DNA of 64,000 nucleotides from Plasmopara viticola (lineage: Eukaryota; Oomycota; Peronosporomycetes; Peronosporales; Peronosporaceae), in contig MBPM02000001.1 of the NCBI GenBank assembly GCA_001695595.3, positions 1,798,001 through 1,862,000 of the forward strand, written 5' to 3'. This document shows, piece by piece, positions 24,708 through 35,021 of the stretch. Positions within the stretch are counted from its first letter, which is position 1; each line of letters starts with the position of its first letter. The translations under genes and the position numbers were made by a program. Below the pieces are notes generated by a model that was given only the letters and a program-made list of their open reading frames with translations, did not search any database and was not told the origin of the DNA.

Positions 24708-24735
24708 CCGAAAAACCCAAAATATCTAAGTCGCG

Positions 24736-25914
24736 ATGACGATAACGTCGGAAGTCCCAGCCCGACCTGACCAGCTAACGATTACATTCCTGCAGCAAAT
24801 TTTACAAAATCTGTATCCATCGCATCGTGCAGCTCAATTTCAATGGGAGCCAATGAATCGTGGGGTCATCGCAGACGTAGTGGTCATCACAGTCGAGTTT
24901 GAATCGAAAGCCGAGAACGACAAAGCCGAGAAGATGAAAGGACGTTTTGTGGGTAAATTCATGCGACCGGAAATCCCGTTCGAGTCCATGTTTGTTGTAG
25001 AGTCAAATTTCTACCAACACTTTACGGTGAACGCAGGCGCCACGGCCATGAAGCACTCGGCAGCTATTGCAGATTTTCCGTTTGCTATTCCAGCTGCGAT
25101 CTTTACGTCTAGTAAGCTGATTATATTAAATTGCGTAGAGTCGGTCAAAACCTTTACGTGCGTAGAAGGAAGTCCACAACACACGGTTGCAATGCTAGTG
25201 ACGAAGCTTGCACGGATGCATGCACGCTATTGGAATCACGATTGCGACGGGCTCGCGAATCCAGCGGGAATTGGCAGCGAATTGACCGGGGAAGAAAAGC
25301 GTCTAAAGTTTTCAAACTGTTGGAAGAATTACGTGGATGACGTGCCGCTAGAGAGTGGGAAGAAGACAAATTTAACCGCGTTGTGCCAGCATTTAAGTCA
25401 AAATGCCAACTTGCTCGAATTAGTGCACGAAATCGTTCATAGCGGTCCGTCTTGTTTAATTCATGGCGATTTTCATATAGCAAACATGCTTCTTCCGACG
25501 GATGACACGGCAGACGAGGTGACGTGGCTCTTGGATTGGGCAACGTGTGGAAAGGGGAACCCACTACGAGATCTTGCCTTTTTCTTCATTGTCAGCGTCC
25601 AAGCAAGTCATCGGCGAGCTCAAGAGGCGCAGTGCCTAGAGATTTATCACAAAACTTTGACAGCCGAAGCAAAAGCTGTCCTCTTGTCACGGGATGAGCT
25701 GCACCAGCAGTACAAGATGTGCGTGCTCAACCAGTTTGTAATCCTAGTGGTTTTCGACAGCCTTACCAAAAGCCTTGCGATGAAGGCAAATACAGAAGAG
25801 CTTCGAAAAGAGCTGACTTTGCACTTCCGAGAAGTCAATTGCCGTATGTGCTTGAGTTTGTTGGACAACATTGACGAAAAGGACCTTCGGCTCTTGGAAG
25901 CTCGCTGCTTGTAA
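24736..25914 (+). CDS. EcKinase/CHK-like (APH-fold) small-molecule kinase
   Basis: 392 residues, single exon, ATG at 24736. It belongs to the aminoglycoside-phosphotransferase-like fold used by ecdysteroid-kinase-like and choline-kinase-like families. The catalytic loop is LIHGDFHIANML (residues ~241-252) with the catalytic Asp at 245 and metal-binding Asn at 250, and the DFG-equivalent is LLDWATCGKGNP with Asp 267. An upstream conserved Glu sits in VVESNFY (about 89). The true substrate cannot be told from sequence; in the family, substrates include hydroxylated small molecules. No signal peptide is present, so it is probably cytosolic. The gene stands alone, with a tandemly duplicated 44-bp unit just upstream. 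Confidence 0.85.
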   Translation: MTITSEVPARPDQLTITFLQQILQNLYPSHRAAQFQWEPMNRGVIADVVVITVEFESKAENDKAEKMKGRFVGKFMRPEIPFESMFVVESNFYQHFTVNAGATAMKHSAAIADFPFAIPAAIFTSSKLIILNCVESVKTFTCVEGSPQHTVAMLVTKLARMHARYWNHDCDGLANPAGIGSELTGEEKRLKFSNCWKNYVDDVPLESGKKTNLTALCQHLSQNANLLELVHEIVHSGPSCLIHGDFHIANMLLPTDDTADEVTWLLDWATCGKGNPLRDLAFFFIVSVQASHRRAQEAQCLEIYHKTLTAEAKAVLLSRDELHQQYKMCVLNQFVILVVFDSLTKSLAMKANTEELRKELTLHFREVNCRMCLSLLDNIDEKDLRLLEARCL

Positions 25915-26065
25915 TTCTACTGCTTCGTTCTTGCCATTTCTATATCTTGCTTCGAATACAAGCTATATACGTATGTAGCGTTAGTTTGGATTGTACGATA
26001 AGCTCGTACAATACTTGTTAAAGCTCGACACTGGTAAAGTTTCTAAGCGTAATCTCATCGTATTT

Positions 26066-27456
26066 TTATATTCCAACTGCTGACCATAACACTGTCGAAT
26101 TGCCCCCAGCACTTGCTACGAGATGACGTTTTGGGTTCCACTGCAAGTCCAACACGGGACCATTGTGACCTGGGGGAAGTGTGTGCACGTGCTGACCCGT
26201 AGCGCTTTTATAAAAAAACACACGACCATCTTCTGCTCCAGTGAGCACGTACGCCCCGTCGGCTGAATAACAACAACCAAGCTGCAGATCACCGCGCTGA
26301 CTCTTGACCATTCTATGTTCCTTAAAGAGATGCAAAAGCTTGCCCTCGAACGCATCTAAGTGAAGAAAGACCCCTCGATTCGACGTGACAAGCAATTGAT
26401 TTCCGTCGGGACTGAATTTCAAGTCAAGCGCATGGAGCTTTTTCACGCCTAGATTTGGTTCTTGAATGTGCGCAAGAAATGGCTCTAACGCAGCCACGAC
26501 TGATGGATCGTAGAGCGAGAACTTGGCAAAAGGTCCTTCCTGATAGTTCCGTGCGTCGTACATGCGAATCAAATGATCCTCGGTGTACACACCAAAGACT
26601 ACCCCCTCCTGGTCATAAGCAGCGCAGACGTGCGAGGCTGGGACACGATCCGTTCGAATGATAGCCTCGAGGTAAGAAATACTGCTAGTTAGCATAGGTC
26701 AGCGCGCTACTTTAAAAAACGAGGCGATGACGTACTGACGTGTCCGAATTGCGGATATCCCAAAGCCGAATTGTGCCATCCAATCCAGCAGAAATGAATT
26801 GATCTGCAGTCGGATGCATCATTAACGACGTGACTCTAATTCACAAAATGACACCGTTGACATCACATAAAGCGGATATGACACTCCAACTCAACTTGCC
26901 TACCTCTCCGTATGACCAGTGTAGTAACGTAGAAACTTGTTGTCAAAGAATGAGTGATATCGAATCCGGTCTATCGAGGCAAGTACTATTAAACGCAACA
27001 ACAATCGTGCAAAACTTGACAAGAAACGTACGGTCATTGGCCGAATTTGCTGATGAAAAGATAACGCAGTCCAAATGGTGCGTAAACCTGACAATGCCCA
27101 CACCGTATCGCTTGGTCAAGATCGTTTTAGCAACTCTATCGCGTACATTACAATTGTCAGCTGTCCGATCGACCTCAAAGCAAGTTTCAAGTGTGTACGA
27201 CATACGTGCCACTTAAACAGTTGATCATAGACATGACGCCATCGTTACGACTCGTGACGCATCGCTCACTGTTGCGGTGAAAATCCAGCGACGTGATCAG
27301 TACGTTTGGGTCTTCATCCTCCTGCGCAGCAAAGAGGCCATCCGTTTAGTCAAAAAGACACTTTGCACAAAAGCGAGCATTTACCTGTGGAGCAAAGTTT
27401 CGCGCCACGCCAAAGTTGCGAACCACATTATCAGTTAGCTCGACACCCTCGACCAT
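26066..27456 (-). CDS. WDR82: WDR82/Swd2-like WD40 protein (COMPASS/CPF subunit)
   Basis: Six exons: 27456-27385, 27321-27206, 27135-27032, 26970-26904, 26835-26740 and 26681-26066, all GT-AG with matching phase, giving about 356 residues. WDR82/Swd2 is a seven-bladed WD40 subunit of the Set1 H3K4 methyltransferase complex and of 3'-end processing/termination complexes. Matches to the family run the whole length: MVEGVELTDNVVRNFGVARNF at the start (family L-T-D-x-V-L-R-S-F), KRYGVGIVRFTHH, DNKFLRYYTGHTERV, FISAGLDGTIRLWDIRNS, YDQEGVVFGV, MYDARNYQEGPFAKF, LDAFEGKLLHLF and a Gly-Ser WD end. An in-frame upstream ATG at 27573 would add 39 residues but leaves only 30 bp to the divergent AP-4 gene; I prefer 27456. 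The last acceptor is a tandem TAG/CAG. Confidence 0.88.
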
Positions 27457-27603
27457 TGACACAAAAGTTTGCCACTCGCAATTTCTTAAGTACGCAGCAA
27501 GCAACGGTGTTTTTTCCTGTATTGCGTCATACTGGGTTTTATGACGGAACAGAGTGTCTTCAATATCGAACATAGATCGCCGCGCGGAAGTCCCTGAGGC
27601 ACC
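27457..27603. promoter_or_regulatory. Bidirectional promoter, WDR82 / AP-4 epsilon
   Basis: Only 147 bp separate the preferred WDR82 ATG and the AP-4 epsilon ATG, which face away from each other. The segment must hold both promoters and both 5' untranslated regions. I recognise no specific motif, so this is inferred from geometry. Confidence 0.55.
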
Positions 27604-30600
27604 ATGTCGGGCGGGCATTTGTCGAAGGAATTCTTTGAGCTCGTCAAGTCGATTGGGGAGAGTAAGTCAAAGCAAGAGGAAGACCGCATCATCATTCATG
27701 AGGTGGCCATGCTGAAGCGTAAGCTCAGCGAAGTCACGGCGACTTCGAGCACGTCCAGCAGCCTCGTGAACAAGCGCAAGCGCGAGTTCTTGATCCGCCT
27801 CATGTATGTAGAGATGCTTGGACACGACGCTTCCTTCGGGTACATCAAGGCCGTCGAGATGACTGCGAGTACGAACCTCATACAAAAGCGCATTGGGTAC
27901 CTCACGTGCAGTCTCTGTCTCTCGCCGACGCACGAATTTCGCTTCATGATTATCAACCAGCTGCAGCGCGACTTACAGAGCTCGAATCATCTGGAGGTCT
28001 GTGCCGCACTCATGGCAGTCTGTAAACTCGTGACTGTGGAGATGGTCCCAGCAGTGCAGCCCATGATCCTCGATCTATTGCGTCACGACGCGGAGCTAGT
28101 TCGCAAGAAAGCGGTGATGGCCATTCACCGCTTCCACCAATTAAATGCCGACTCGGTGAAAGAAACAGGGGACGCATTGCGTCGCACACTATGTGACCGT
28201 GACCCTAGTGTCATGGGGGCCACGCTGTGTATATTGCACGACCTAGCGGAAGCCACACCGACGGACTACAAGGACCTCGTTCCGAGCTTTGTGAGTATTC
28301 TCAAGCAGATTACCGAGCATCGTCTACCGCGTGAATTCGACTATCATCGTATCCCAGCGCCTTGGATTCAGATTCGGCTACTAAAGATCTTGGCTTTGCT
28401 TGGCCAGGCTGATCAGCAGACCAGTGAAGGAATGTACGAAGTATTGCATGATGTCATGCGTCGTGCGGACACGGGGATCAATGTAGGCTATGCCATCATT
28501 TACGAGTGCGTACAGACTGTGACGACAATCTATCCAAACAGCACGTTGCTCGATGCCGCGGCTGCGAGTATCTCGCGTTTCATTTCAAGTGACAACCACA
28601 ATCTCAAGTACTTGGGTGTCACGGGACTTGCTGCGATTGTGAAGGACCACCCACGGTACGCTGCCGCCCATCAAATGGCAGTGATTGACTGTCTGGAAGA
28701 TCCCGATGAGACGTTGAAGCGGAAGACGCTGGATCTGCTGTACCGTATGACGAATCCTGTAAATGTCGAGTTTATCTCTGACAAGCTCACTCAGTTTCTT
28801 CGTGAAGCTTCCGATGTTTTTCTTCGCACGGAACTCGTATCACGTATTACACAATGTGCTGAGCGCTATGCTCCTAGCAATGCTTGGTACATTCAGACCA
28901 TGACGAATGTGTTTGAGCTCGGTGGCGACCTCGTTCGCCCTGAAGTGGCTCACAACCTGTTGCGTTTAATTGCAGAAGGCAGCGGTGAAGACGAAGATCA
29001 GGATATGGAACTACGCCGTGACGCTGTGGATACGTACTTGGAACTACTCGAGCGCCCCGTGCTACCGGACATCCTGGTCTGCACAATGGCTTGGACCCTC
29101 GGCGAGTACGGCTACCTGTCGGACGTCATGGAGCTAGAAGAGATTTGCGAGCGCCTTGTAGAACTTGTCGATCGTCCTTTTGATCAGGAAGATACGACGC
29201 GTGGATACGTGCTTTCAGCTGTGACGAAGATCACGGCCCAGATGGGACACACGATTGATGTGGCCAATGCTATGATGAATAAGTACAAAAGCAGTCGCAG
29301 TACTGACCTTCAGCAGCGCTGCTTTGAGTACCTTGCGCTTATTCAAAACTTTTCTCTTATGAATGAAGTGTTTCCAGAAGATGCTAGCTGTGAGGACATC
29401 GATGTTGATGTCAACCTTTCTTTTCTGACGAGCTTTGTCGAGAAAGCTGCTGCTCAAGGAGCACCGCGTTATGACCCGCCTGAAGACTCGGACGACGAGG
29501 ACGAAGGCTACAGCCACCGTCGCAATGGTGGCGAGTCAAATCGTTTGAATTTTGAGGCGTACAAAAAGCCTGAGATCCCGTACTCGACCAAACTTCCGAT
29601 TGGAGACCAACAGAGCGCTTACGGAATTAACAAGTGGGGTGGCAACGGGACTCAAGTGGGTGGATTTCCCGGATCGGGCACTTCTGGCGGCCCCGATCCC
29701 CCAGGAGGCTTCAATGCTGGAAAGCGGGGAGGAGTTAAAAATGTTTGGGGACCCTCTGGTCTAAGTACACCCGAGAACGTCGGACCTGGACCAATCGGAG
29801 CTGGTGCGCTCGGTGGCTACCCACCGGAATCGTATAATCAAGGCGGTATGGGTGGTACGGGCGGCCAAGGTACTTTTAACGGTCAAGGCGGTTATGGTGC
29901 TCCTCCTCCCGCCTACGGAAATCAAGGAGGATACAATGCACAGCCTTCGCAGCCGCCGCCCCCACAGGAGTATGGTGCGCCCAGCAACTACGAGAATGGT
30001 GAGCCTTACATTGAGGATGAAGCCAGCGGCAATGTCGATGAGCGACAAATTCTGGCTTCTGCTATCTTCGGTGGCATTCCCGGTGCCCCGGCACCAATGC
30101 CTGGTGTTCGCCGCAGTGGACCTGGCACCCGAGCTACTCAAAACTCCAACCGCCGTCTCGGTCGCCCTTCCACGCGTCGTACATCGGGACGCAATGATCT
30201 GCAGCAACAGCAACCGCCCCAATCTTTAGCTCCTACAGAGCAAGTACCACCTTCGCAGCAGCTACAGCCAAAGACCGAATTGGACTTGCTCGACATTGCG
30301 TTCGACTCTCCTGCCGCCCCGCAGAATGGAGGATTGTTTCACCAGTCACCGCCACCATTCCAACACTTACACCAGCCAACGATGAACACAGACCCTTTGA
30401 TAATGGGGTCTCCACTTGCACCGGTACTGACTCCGGAAGCAAAACCTTTGACTCCTTCTACGTCTCTGGATCCGTTCGACATGTCAGGCCTTGGCTCTAG
30501 CATGAACGGTAGGTATCCATCATATTCTCCGTGAGGGTCTATCAATCGCTTTATATGTCTTGATCTTGTATGTCTAGCTGCCGTCGAGCTTGGCAAAAGT

Positions 30601-31072
30601 CCTGCCAACAATTTGAATGTACTGGGCAGTAGCAGCAGCAGTACCAGCGCTTTCCAGTTCAACGGGCGTCAATTAGAGCCGTGGCAAATTGCTACCCAAG
30701 ACTTTGGTGGCCGCTGGGGTACGTGCCCTTGTGAGAAGAAAACAAAGGTAAATCCGAGTGGGGTTCGCACGCTCGAGGACTTTATGGGTCGCATGCACCA
30801 ATTCAATGTGCATACTGTCGAAGCAATCCCAACAAGTACGTGGCTTGTCACTATTACAACAACGGAAAGCTCTGACGCTACGTTTTTTTCTGTCTGGTTT
30901 CCTATCATTAGCAAATGAAGCAATTGCAGCTTGTCGTTTGGTAAATTCGGAGCACGTAGGATTGATCCATGTCAAGATTCGTAGTGGCGGCTTTGTGGAT
31001 CTGACAGTTCGCACTGCCGATATGGAATTCACTGACCAGCTCCTCGAAGCCACGGCTCGGCGACTTAAGTAG
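27604..31072 (+). CDS. AP4E1: AP-4 complex epsilon subunit (large adaptin)
   Basis: Three exons, 27604-30508, 30578-30835 and 30912-31072 (introns 69 and 76 bp, GT-AG, frame kept), about 1107 residues. AP-4 is the clathrin-independent adaptor of the trans-Golgi network. The N-terminal trunk of HEAT-like helices matches epsilon closely: EMLGHDASFGYIKAVE, LSPTHEFRFMIIN, LRRTLCDRDPSVMGA, REFDYHRIPAPWIQIRLLKIL, NHNLKYLGVTGL and ERYAPSNAWYIQTM. From about residue 640 to 960 a Gly/Pro/Gln-rich flexible hinge follows, then an ear/appendage-like end carried by exons 2 and 3. Without the first splice the protein would stop nine codons into the intron and lose the appendage. It is divergent from WDR82. 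Confidence 0.93.
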
Positions 31073-31189
31073 AATTTCTACAAGTTGACCAGCAGCAACT
31101 GCATGTTTGAAATGACATGGGCCTTGACGTAAGCAACTTACTTGTGCTTGTTGAATTGATAAGATCAGGCATTTCGTTCGATTTGTAGC

Positions 31190-31212
31190 TTTTTTTTTTT
31201 TTTTTTTTTTTT
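31190..31212 (+). repeat. 23-nt T run at LINE insertion point
   Basis: An uninterrupted run of T abuts the 5' end of the LINE copy at 31213. Shorter T runs followed by AATGCTT recur at 32363-32376, 32447-32460 and 33607-33619, so the T tract belongs to the target site duplicated during insertion, here expanded. Confidence 0.85.
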
Positions 31213-32359
31213 CGGAAAAGGTTGGGGTGACGCCCTCCTTCCAAGCGCGAGGGCTAAATGCTCGCGCGCTTCGGGCAGGTGCTCTCGGGCATCTGCAGGT
31301 CTCTAACGAGTCTCACCCTCGACGCGACGGTCTCCAGCACCAGGCCAAACCCCCTTCCACGCCCTTAACCGCGCCAACCGCATCCGGATTGGCTCCTTTA
31401 ATGTGAATTCTCTAGGTTCGAAGCGCAAGAAGCACGAAACACTCCCCGAAGATCTCCGGCGCTACCGCGTCGATATCCTTGGCCTCCGAGAAACCAAGAT
31501 CTACGATAGAGGTGAGCACCGCATTGATGACTTCCTTCTAACTTTGAAAAAAAAAAACGAAGCCAAGACCGAAGTCACCGAAATCCGCCGCCACTGCAAC
31601 CCGTCGGGCGCCACTCGACACGCCCGATCCCGAGAAGAAACCTGGCACCACACTAAGAAGCTCGGAACACTCCTCGGCGATATTGAAGATCTATCCCGAC
31701 GCAAGTCCCTGGCCACCCTCGCGCTCCACCGCCTCTGGTCCGTCTGGCTCCGCCCCACGTTCATCTCACCCAAGACACGCATTCGATTGTACAACACCTA
31801 CGTTCTACCGATTCTGCTGTACAACTGGGCTCTTACCAAGTCAGAGCTCCACGGCCTCGAGAGTTTCCATCGCCGCCAGCTTCGCTACGCTCTTGGCTAT
31901 CGCTACCCCCGACCCATTTCGAATGCAAGACTCTACGACCTCTGTGATGAGCGGCCGCTGAGACTACGACTGACACAAGCTCGCTGGCGCCTGTTCGGCC
32001 ATGTACTTCGCCGCAATCCCGACATTCCAGCTAACCTCCAGATGCGTGCCTACTTCTTCTCCACCGCAGCAAAATGGCGCGGACGTACCCGCACCACGCT
32101 CCCCTCAACACTCGACCACAACCTTGTTTCCCGTGGCTCCGGCTTTCGACTCCGGATAGCACAAGACCTCGAAGTGGTACGTACCCTTGCACAAGACCGA
32201 AAGAAATGGAAGACCCTCACGACCTCGGTGCTGGATGCACTGCCCGCCGAACGAGACTCGACGTATGCGGACACCACTCTATGCCGTGGACTAGCCAGAC
32301 TGAGCCTAGCACGTGCATACCTTGGCAACGCGATAACGTAATACATTACATTACATTGT
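31213..32359 (+). mobile_element. Internally deleted non-LTR retrotransposon (LINE), plus copy
   Basis: About 1.15 kb, from CGGAAAAGGTTGGGGTGACG to a (TACAT)n tail. An open frame at 31403-32341 (312 codons, entered without a nearby ATG, open from about 31310) joins the start of an AP-like endonuclease domain (RIRIGSFNVNSLGSK, VDILGLRETKIYD) directly to the C-terminal end of a reverse transcriptase (EETWHHTKKLGTLLGD, then VLPILLYNW, HRRQLRYALGYRYPRPISNARLYDL, RWRLFGHVLRR). The rest of the endonuclease and the RT catalytic core are missing, so it is non-autonomous, yet the frame is still open. Near-identical to the minus copy that follows. Confidence 0.88.
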
Positions 32360-32460
32360 AGCTTTTTTTAATGCTTAATGTAATGTAATGTATTACGTGC
32401 ATACCTTGGCAACGCGATAACGTAATACATTACATTACATTGTAACTTTTTTTTATGCTT
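32360..32460. repeat. Junction of the LINE inverted pair with a third 3'-end scrap
   Basis: Between the two large copies lie a duplicated target motif TTTTTTTAATGCTT (32363-32376), an inverted tail of about 20 bp, then a plus-strand fragment of only the last ~50 bp of the element (GTGCATACCTTGGCAACGCG) with its (TACAT)n tail, and a second target motif (32447-32460). This shows at least three insertion or rearrangement events at one T-rich site. Confidence 0.75.
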
Positions 32461-33602
32461 AATGTAATGTAATGTATTACGTTATCGCGTTGCCAAGGTA
32501 TGCACGTGCTAGGCTCAGTCTGGCTAGTCCACGGCATAGAGTGGTGTCCGCATACGTCGAGTCTCGTTCGGCGGGCAGTGCATCCAGCACCGAGGTCGTA
32601 TGGGTCTTCCATTTCTTTCGGTCTTGTGCAAGGGTACGTACCACTTCGAGGTCTTGTGCTGTCCGGAGTCGAAAGCCGGAGCCACGGGAAACAAGATTGT
32701 GGTCGAGTGTCGAGGGGAGCGTGGTGCGGGGACGTCCACGCCATTTTGCTGCGGTGAAGAAGAAGTCGGCACGCATCTGGAGGTTAGCTGGAATGTCGGG
32801 ATTGCGGCGAAGTACATGGCCGAACAGGCGCCAGCGAGCTTGTGTCAGTCGTAGTCTCAGCGGCCGCTCATCACAGAGGTCGTAGAGTCTTGCATTCGAA
32901 ATGGGTCGGGGGTAGCGATAGCCAAGAGCGTAGCGAAGCTGGCGGCGATGGAAACTCTCGAGGCCGTGGAGCTCTGACTTGGTAAGAGCCCAGTTGTACA
33001 GCAGAATCGGTAGAACGTAGGTGTTGTACAATCGAATGCGTGTCTTGGGTGAGATGAACGTGGGGCGGAGCCAGACGGACCAGAGGCGGTGGAGCGCGAG
33101 GGTGGCCAGGGACTTGCGTCGGGATAGATCTTCAATATCGCCGAAGAGTGTTCCGAGCTTCTTAGTGTGGTGCCAGGTTTCTTCTCGGGATCGGGCGTGT
33201 CGAGTGGCGCCCGACGGGTTGCAGTGGCGGCGGATTTCGGTGACTTCGGTCTTGGCTTCGTTTTTTTTTAGGGTTAGAAGGAAGTCATCAATGCGGTGCT
33301 CACCTCTATCGTAAATCTTGGTTTCTCGGAGGCCAAGGATATCGACGCGGTAGCGCCGGAGATCTTCGGGGAGTGTTTCGTGCTTCTTGCGCTTCGAACC
33401 TAGAGAATTCACATTAGAGGAGCCAATCCGGATGCGGTTGGCGCGGTTAAGGGCGTGGAAGGGGGTTTGGCCTGGTGCTGGAGACCGTCGCGTCGAGGGT
33501 GAGACTCGTTAGAGACCTGCAGATGCCCGAGAGCACCTGCCCGAAGCGCGCGAGCATTAAGCCCCCGCGCTTGGAAGGAGGGCGTCACCCCAACCTTTTC
33601 CG
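32458..33602 (-). mobile_element. Internally deleted LINE, minus copy
   Basis: Reverse-complement partner of the copy at 31213-32359, ending at 33602 next to TTTTTTAATGCTT. Its frame 33412-32477 is 311 codons and differs from the plus copy by one Lys (slippage in an A run) and about six substitutions. It has the same endonuclease-to-RT deletion junction, so both copies descend from one already deleted parent. The frame 33645-33409 covers the 5' end in another phase. Confidence 0.88.
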
Positions 33603-34008
33603 AAAATTTTTTAATGCTTCTGACATGAAATTTGCAACTTCTCATCGCGTGCTAAAGGTCACTGCCATAATCAATCTCCCAGGGTCGTGCATTCAAATTG
33701 AGAGGTACCACTAGTATTTAATTTATTTAAAATCTAATAATTGCATCCTACATACTAATCAACGTGACCCATTAAAATAGTAGTTGTGCTAAACGTATTG
33801 ATAATTTTTTTCTTTTCAGTGTACAATCAATGCCACCGTTGGTTGCGGTGGATCAGTATCAGTCGGCAATAGCTCACATGCAATTGACACGCCCCGTCAC
33901 TTTCTTTTGCTCATATACTGACTTCATTCTCAGCGCACAACACCACCCATTGCTCTCCCTGGCATTCTCTCCTTCTATCAGAGATGTGGCGAGGTGAGAG
34001 CAAACAAC
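33603..34008. other. Intergenic, between LINE pair and PX gene
   Basis: About 400 bp with no gene. It contains a pyrimidine-rich stretch (CGTCACTTTCTTTTGC near 33896) that resembles an oomycete initiator-type element, but no gene follows it on the plus strand, so I give it little weight. Confidence 0.4.
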
Positions 34009-34986
34009 TTAAAAAGCTTGGCAAAACTTGCGCAAGCATTCCAGACTAGATAGCACCGAATCGGACCGGACCGAATCGATAAAAGTCTGCAATTGCACGC
34101 GCCGCGCATTCAGCACATCCTTTGTGAGCTCTGGCTGCACAAATAGCACCACACCACTCGACAAGTGCGGGACCTTGACACCACTGGGCTTATTCTTGGC
34201 TTTGAGCTCTTTTTTCAGAGCACGCTCTAGTTGCTTGAATTCGGCAAATGTAGCAGTCACGTCCCACATAACAACAGGGTTCATGTGCTTCTCCTCGGTA
34301 GCCGACTTGCCACCGCAGTCTACGCGAACAATGTATATGTCACGCGCTTTGCGCGTGCCAGGCACTGTTTGCACGAACGCTTTGCCAACCCGAATGGTGG
34401 CTTCGCTCAGGTTCATATCCACGCGACGGCGTGTTTCACCTGGTACCACATTGACTAAAAGTCGGTTTCTCTTGAGATGAGTCAGTACGCAACGTCGAGC
34501 CGTCGACGTCTGACACTTCTTCTTTATCAAATTAGGCGCTCCGTCTGCCTGAATGGACTTGGATTCCATACTGGGCGGAACAAGTGAGAGCAAAGGTAGC
34601 GTTGGATTTGCAATGGTGACAATAGGTGTCTTCATCTTCAGCGAGGGGGCGTTGGGGTGGTACGTTCCATCAGCTCCTTTGTTCGACTCGATATCCGTGT
34701 TTGTAAACATAAGCGTAATTCCCACGAAGGTGTAAAACGTGATAAGCGCAAACAAGGCAGTGTGTACCAGCAAAAGAAGGACGAACGATAAAATGTACCA
34801 AGCCACCGTCCAAGCAACGTAAGTGGCAAGCACCAGTGACGCCGTTGAGTTACAAGTTACATTTAGACGGTGCAATGAGTCATACACAAGGCGGACTCCC
34901 GGTAGATGCAGCAGCATCGTCGAGATAGCCTTGTCAGAGCTCACGTCACGTGCGTGAAGCATCTTTGTGTCCGAGATTAACTGCAT
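34009..34986 (-). CDS. Membrane protein with C-terminal PX domain
   Basis: 325 residues from the ATG at 34986 (the frame opens slightly upstream at a GTG). Residues ~50-95 hold one or two hydrophobic spans (ASLVLATYVAWTVAWYILSF, LLLLVHTALFALITFYTF), a basic/Ser linker follows, and residues ~195-325 look like a PX (phox) domain: a strand-rich part with DIYIVRVDCGG, the helix FAEFKQLERALKKEL, a Pro-containing loop (KVPHLSSGVVLF) and the helix VLNARRVQLQTFIDSV, followed by CLRKFCQAF. PX domains bind phosphoinositides on endosomes. The exact lipid-contact Arg residues I cannot assign with certainty. A membrane-anchored PX protein could tether ER or other membranes to endosomes; this is inference. 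An upstream exon (35022-35282 region) is possible but I found no clean splice. Confidence 0.7.
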   Translation of the reverse strand: MQLISDTKMLHARDVSSDKAISTMLLHLPGVRLVYDSLHRLNVTCNSTASLVLATYVAWTVAWYILSFVLLLLVHTALFALITFYTFVGITLMFTNTDIESNKGADGTYHPNAPSLKMKTPIVTIANPTLPLLSLVPPSMESKSIQADGAPNLIKKKCQTSTARRCVLTHLKRNRLLVNVVPGETRRRVDMNLSEATIRVGKAFVQTVPGTRKARDIYIVRVDCGGKSATEEKHMNPVVMWDVTATFAEFKQLERALKKELKAKNKPSGVKVPHLSSGVVLFVQPELTKDVLNARRVQLQTFIDSVRSDSVLSSLECLRKFCQAF

Positions 34987-35021
34987 GACAGCCTCGACGC
35001 GCTTCACAATGGCACACACAG

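Noticed and set aside
29215..30662. Long minus-strand frames opposite the AP-4 epsilon hinge (for example 29761-30222)
   Set aside because: They are antisense shadows of a Gly/Pro/Gln-rich coding region with biased codon use.
33890..34080. Initiator-like pyrimidine tract followed by an ATG at about 33985
   Set aside because: The frame from that ATG stops after about 21 codons and overlaps the 3' end of the PX gene on the other strand.
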